Assembly: GCA_022828425.1 (NCBI GenBank) | Contig: CP094685.1 | Coordinates: forward strand, 620,001 to 684,000 | Length of the DNA: 64,000 bases | Direction of reading: 5' to 3' | Origin: Candidatus Thiothrix sulfatifontis | GTDB taxonomy: Bacteria > Pseudomonadota > Gammaproteobacteria > Thiotrichales > Thiotrichaceae | Part shown: piece by piece, positions 61,028 through 64,000 of the stretch | How positions within the stretch are numbered: position 1 is the first letter of the stretch | Layout of the letters: every line of letters begins with the position of its first letter | Position numbers and translations under genes: made by a program | Notes under the pieces: model-generated | Database searches by the model: none | What the model was told of the DNA's origin: nothing | What the model saw: the letters and a program-made list of their open reading frames with translations, nothing else

Positions 61028-63124
61028 TTACTTCTCAGCGTCCAACGCTTTCTTGCGTTCTTGCGCTTCTTTGATAACCTGATCGGAAACCGAGCGTGGG
61101 CAAGCCGCGTAATGTGAGAACTCCATCGAGAATTGACCACGACCGGACGTCATGGTGCGCAAGTCACCGATGTAACCAAACATCTCAGACAACGGCACGT
61201 CAGCCTTGATACGTGCACCAATAGGCGCGGTATCTTGTGACTTGATCATCGCACGGCGACGGTTCAAGTCACCGATCACGTCACCGACGTGGGAGTCTGG
61301 TGCGAATACGTCAACTTTCATGATTGGCTCAAGGATTTGCGGGCCAGCTTTTGGCATGGTTTGACGGTAGCCGCCTTTTGCCGCAATTTCAAACGCGATG
61401 GCAGAGGAGTCAACTGCGTGGAAACCGCCTTCGCGCAAGGTCACTTTCACGTCAACCACTGGGTAGCCAGCCAAGGGGCCTTTTACCATGCTGTCACGGA
61501 AGCCTTTGTCGATCGCAGGCCAGAATTCGCGTGGTACAGAACCCCCGACGACCACGGATTCAAAACCGTAACCCGCGCCCGTTTCATTGGGTTCGATGGT
61601 GTAGTCGATTTTGCCGTATTGACCCGAACCACCGGACTGCTTCTTGTGGGTATAGCTGTCTTCCACACGCTGGGTAATGGATTCGCGGTAAGCCACTTGC
61701 GGTTTACCGATGTTGACTTCCACACCGTGAGTACGCAGCAAGATGTCGACCTTGATGTCCAAATGCAATTCGCCCATGCCTTTGAGGATGGTTTCGCCGG
61801 TTTCTTGGTCGGTTTCAATGCGGAAAGAGGGGTCTTCTTTTGCCATTTTGTTGAGGGCAACACCCATTTTTTCGGCACCGGCTTTATTTTTCGGTGAGAT
61901 AGCAAGCGAGATAACCGGATCAGGGAATACCATTGGTTCGAGCGTCGCCGGTTGTTTCGGGTCACACAAGGTATGGCCGGTTTGCACGTTTTTCAGACCA
62001 ACCAAGGCGATAATGTCGCCCGCTTGTGCGAAGTCGATCGCGTTGGCTTCATCCGCGTGCATTTCCACCATGCGGCCGACGCGTTCGGTTTTGCCGGTGA
62101 ACGTGTTGAGGATGGTGTCGCCGGTTTTCATCGTACCGGAATAAATGCGGGTAAAGGTCAAGGCGCCGTATTTGTCATCCATGATTTTGAATGCCAAAGC
62201 ACGCAAGGGACGCGCCGCATCCACGATAGCGAATTCGCCGGTCGGGTTGCCTTCCAAGTCCACTTCAGGCTGCGGCTTCACTTCACCCGGGCTTGGCAAG
62301 TAATCGACTACGCCGTCCAGCACCAATTGCACGCCCTTGTTTTTGAAAGAAGAACCTGCAAACGTCGGGAAGAAGTCCAGCGCAATCGTGCCTTTGCGGA
62401 TGCAGCGCTTAATGTCTTCCAGTGCCGGTTCTTCGCCACCGAGGTACATTTCCATCAGTTCGTCGTCTTGCTCGACCGCCATTTCGATCAGCTTTTCGCG
62501 CCATTCATTGACGAGCTCCTCCATGTCGGCGGGAACGTCTTCGATGGTGTAATTCATGGGGTCGCCGGAGTTGTCCCAGACCCATGCTTTACGGGTCAAC
62601 AGGTCAACCACACCAACGAAGTTGTCTTCGATACCGATAGGCAAGGTCATGGGCATTGGACGTGCGCCCAACACTTCTTCTACCTGTTTGATAACGCGGT
62701 AGTAATCGGCACCGATACGGTCAAGTTTATTGATGTAAATGACACGGGCAACGCCTGAATCATTCGCATAACGCCAGTTGGTTTCAGACTGGGGTTCAAC
62801 ACCGCCGGAACCGCAGAATACGCCGATACCGCCATCGAGAACTTTCAGTGAACGGTAAACTTCGATGGTGAAGTCAACGTGCCCTGGGGTGTCGATGATA
62901 TTGAAGCGGTGACCTTTCCAAAAACAGGTGGTCGCAGCCGACTGGATGGTGATCCCGCGTTCTGCTTCCTGCACCATGAAGTCAGTGGTGGCAGCACCGT
63001 CGTGCACTTCACCGATCTTATGGATTTTGCCGGTCAGCTTCAGAATACGCTCGGTGGTAGTGGTCTTGCCCGCGTCAACGTGGGCAAAAATGCCAATATT
63101 TCGGTAAAGTGTTAAGTCAGTCAT
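61028..63124 (-). CDS. fusA2: Elongation factor G, FusA2-type paralogue
   Basis: A 698-aa translational GTPase. G1 is [14 protein letters not shown], the G2 region is [15 protein letters not shown]3 is DTPGHVDF and G4 is NKLDRIG. Domains II-V follow to full length. The N-terminus ([39 protein letters not shown]) resembles the second EF-G found in vibrios and relatives rather than canonical FusA. The location supports this: no rpsL, rpsG or tuf genes flank it, as in the str operon. It should drive translocation or a specialised variant of it. Paralogue assignment is from memory of the family. Confidence 0.85.
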   Translation of the reverse strand: MTDLTLYRNIGIFAHVDAGKTTTTERILKLTGKIHKIGEVHDGAATTDFMVQEAERGITIQSAATTCFWKGHRFNIIDTPGHVDFTIEVYRSLKVLDGGIGVFCGSGGVEPQSETNWRYANDSGVARVIYINKLDRIGADYYRVIKQVEEVLGARPMPMTLPIGIEDNFVGVVDLLTRKAWVWDNSGDPMNYTIEDVPADMEELVNEWREKLIEMAVEQDDELMEMYLGGEEPALEDIKRCIRKGTIALDFFPTFAGSSFKNKGVQLVLDGVVDYLPSPGEVKPQPEVDLEGNPTGEFAIVDAARPLRALAFKIMDDKYGALTFTRIYSGTMKTGDTILNTFTGKTERVGRMVEMHADEANAIDFAQAGDIIALVGLKNVQTGHTLCDPKQPATLEPMVFPDPVISLAISPKNKAGAEKMGVALNKMAKEDPSFRIETDQETGETILKGMGELHLDIKVDILLRTHGVEVNIGKPQVAYRESITQRVEDSYTHKKQSGGSGQYGKIDYTIEPNETGAGYGFESVVVGGSVPREFWPAIDKGFRDSMVKGPLAGYPVVDVKVTLREGGFHAVDSSAIAFEIAAKGGYRQTMPKAGPQILEPIMKVDVFAPDSHVGDVIGDLNRRRAMIKSQDTAPIGARIKADVPLSEMFGYIGDLRTMTSGRGQFSMEFSHYAACPRSVSDQVIKEAQERKKALDAEK

Positions 63125-63305
63125 GTGTCCAAATCTCTAAGAATAAGCGCAGGAACTGCGGATAAAGGCGTGATTGTAATCCATCTTGCAACACGGAGTA
63201 AGGGGGAATTCAAGCACGATTTGTAGAAATTGCTGATTTTGCGGCTCTGCACACAATCTGCAAACTATTTCCGACGCATCTCCACACCATTGGGATAATA
63301 CCTGC

Positions 63306-63466
63306 ACATGTTTTCCGTACCATGCAGCCCTGACACTACTCACTGAACGGGAGGCTGGAGATGACAACAATAATCTTCTGCTACGACCAGTTTTCCCGGC
63401 GGGGTTGTAACACCCTGAGACGCCTAGACCCCGACCAACGGCGCGACACCCGTTGGTCGGGGTTTC
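63306..63466 (+). ncRNA. Candidate small RNA/leader ending in a 13-bp terminator
   Basis: The 366-bp gap before the response regulator ends in a strong hairpin, CCCCGACCAACGG (63429-63441) / CCGTTGGTCGGGG (63450-63462), then TTTCTTATTGTTT. An extended -10 TGG-GATAAT (63294-63299) would start near 63306. Between them lie CTGC-bulge-ATG/CATGCAG (63302-63327) and a GGCG/CGCC-enclosed hairpin (about 63399-63424). A 45-codon ORF with a good SD (63361-63498) runs through the terminator and so is probably not translated. The upstream part (63125-63293) shows nothing but promoter-like sequence for the minus-strand EF-G gene. Confidence 0.45.
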
Positions 63467-63490
63467 TTATTGTTTGCTACAATGGCTCAC

Positions 63491-64000
63491 ATGAATAAAC
63501 ATATCCTCATTGCCGACGACGACCCTCATATCCGCGATGTGATTAGCTTTGCGCTGGAAAAAGCGGGGATGCAAGTCACCCAAACCGAAGACGGTCGCCA
63601 AGCCCTCGACACCTTCCGCCGTCATGCCGCTGATTTGATCGTACTCGACATCAATATGCCAGAGCTTGATGGGCTAGAAGTCTGCCGCGAAATCCGCAAG
63701 TTTTCAGAGGTGCCGATTTTGTTTCTTTCGTCCCGCGATGACGAGATTGACCGCATTTTAGGCTTGGAAATCGGCGGCGATGATTACGTGACCAAACCGT
63801 TCAGCCCGCGTGAATTGGTGGCACGCATTAATGTCATTCTCAAACGCACGCAACAGCACAGCAAAGCAGCGCCGGAGCCAGAGCAAAGTTCACTGCGTCA
63901 CGGCAAGCTCAGCATTCAGCCCGAACAACACACCGCCAATTGGGATGGCAAAGCGTTGAACCTAACCGCCACCGAATTTGCCATGTTGCAATTGTTTGCC
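63491..64000 (+). CDS. OmpR/PhoB-family response regulator (3' end outside window)
   Basis: The first 170 codons of a two-component response regulator. The receiver domain has the acidic pair in ADDDPH, phospho-acceptor D53 in VLDINMPELDG and the conserved K102 in YVTKPFSP. The sequence then enters an OmpR/PhoB winged-helix domain (LNLTATEFAMLQLFA) when the window ends. No SD precedes the ATG. An extended -10 TGC-TACAAT (63478-63483) lies 7 bp upstream of it, suggesting a leaderless transcript. A partner kinase probably follows outside. Confidence 0.9.
   Translation, partial: MNKHILIADDDPHIRDVISFALEKAGMQVTQTEDGRQALDTFRRHAADLIVLDINMPELDGLEVCREIRKFSEVPILFLSSRDDEIDRILGLEIGGDDYVTKPFSPRELVARINVILKRTQQHSKAAPEPEQSSLRHGKLSIQPEQHTANWDGKALNLTATEFAMLQLFA

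Noticed and set aside
61289..62758. Long plus-strand open frames (202 and 268 aa) within the EF-G gene
   Set aside because: Antisense shadows of a fully conserved EF-G; no motifs, no RBS.
63361..63498. 45-codon ORF with a good SD upstream of the response regulator
   Set aside because: It runs straight through the 13-bp terminator hairpin and ends inside the next gene, so its transcript would usually stop before the ORF does.
1..64000. CRISPR array, IS elements, prophage, rRNA and tRNA genes
   Set aside because: No regularly spaced repeats, transposase, integrase or phage structural motifs, and no rRNA or tRNA sequence were recognised while reading both strands.

Overview
The window is a contiguous, gene-dense stretch of a mid-GC (roughly 50%) bacterial chromosome. 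Gene content and arrangement point to a gammaproteobacterium: a tonB-like/algH/ruvX/pyrR run, CmoM, a FusA2-type EF-G, RNase D, and a proteorhodopsin/xanthorhodopsin-type pump with crt genes. A Thiothrix-like member of the Thiotrichales is my best guess. That is inference, as no rRNA gene or species marker is present. I see no tRNA, rRNA, IS element, prophage or CRISPR array.

Layout. (1) 0-6 kb: tatD, cpdA, then a cobalamin-riboswitch-controlled B12 uptake set (btuB, btuM, dusC, cobO). (2) 6-12.6 kb, minus strand: two unrecognised genes, cobS, and a Type IIS-like restriction-modification pair whose endonuclease gene overlaps cobS by 4 nt. (3) 12.8-15.9 kb, plus strand: a di-haem MauG-like lipoprotein and an ECF sigma factor with a cupin partner. 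(4) 15.9-20.5 kb, minus strand: one compact run, tonB-like - algH - ruvX - pyrR - cobU - cobT - cobC. Together the B12 genes cover outer- and inner-membrane uptake, adenosylation and nucleotide-loop assembly, but no corrin-ring synthesis. (5) 20.6-29.6 kb: SCO1, cmoM, a probable small RNA, uup, a transglutaminase, two paralogous STAND NTPases, and HMA and FUN14 proteins. (6) 29.7-32.8 kb: a pair of secreted proteins, one cohesin/dockerin-like and one trypsin-like protease with a dockerin-like tail. (7) 33-35.3 kb: RNase D and a PP-loop tRNA thiolase-like protein. (8) 35.4-53.9 kb: an exopolysaccharide region (GT4, flippase, a GT4-tyrosine-autokinase fusion; then polymerase/ligase, beta-propeller, deacetylase, methyltransferase). 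A complete retinal-photosystem operon sits inside it: rhodopsin-crtE-crtI-crtB-crtY-blh. (9) 54-58.5 kb: an rtcB operon behind a structured leader, mogA, a membrane protein and an SDR. (10) 58.7-64 kb: a PKD/propeller lipoprotein, FusA2-type EF-G, and the start of a response regulator.

The photosystem operon is self-sufficient from farnesyl-PP: CrtE makes GGPP, CrtB phytoene, CrtI lycopene, CrtY beta-carotene, and Blh cleaves it to retinal for the rhodopsin. Pump residues (D92, T96, E103, K228) indicate outward proton pumping and L100 suggests green absorption. A Trp at the carotenoid-antenna position argues against a salinixanthin-type antenna.

The least expected material is RNA-level. There are three intergenic loci with stacked hairpins ending in intrinsic terminators but no matching gene (22.1, 32.8 and 63.4 kb). 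A roughly 186-nt structured leader ends in a terminator that abuts the rtcB start codon. Two copies of a paired-TnTACA element lie upstream of the rhodopsin. A perfect 12-bp stem-loop separates the rhodopsin from crtE.
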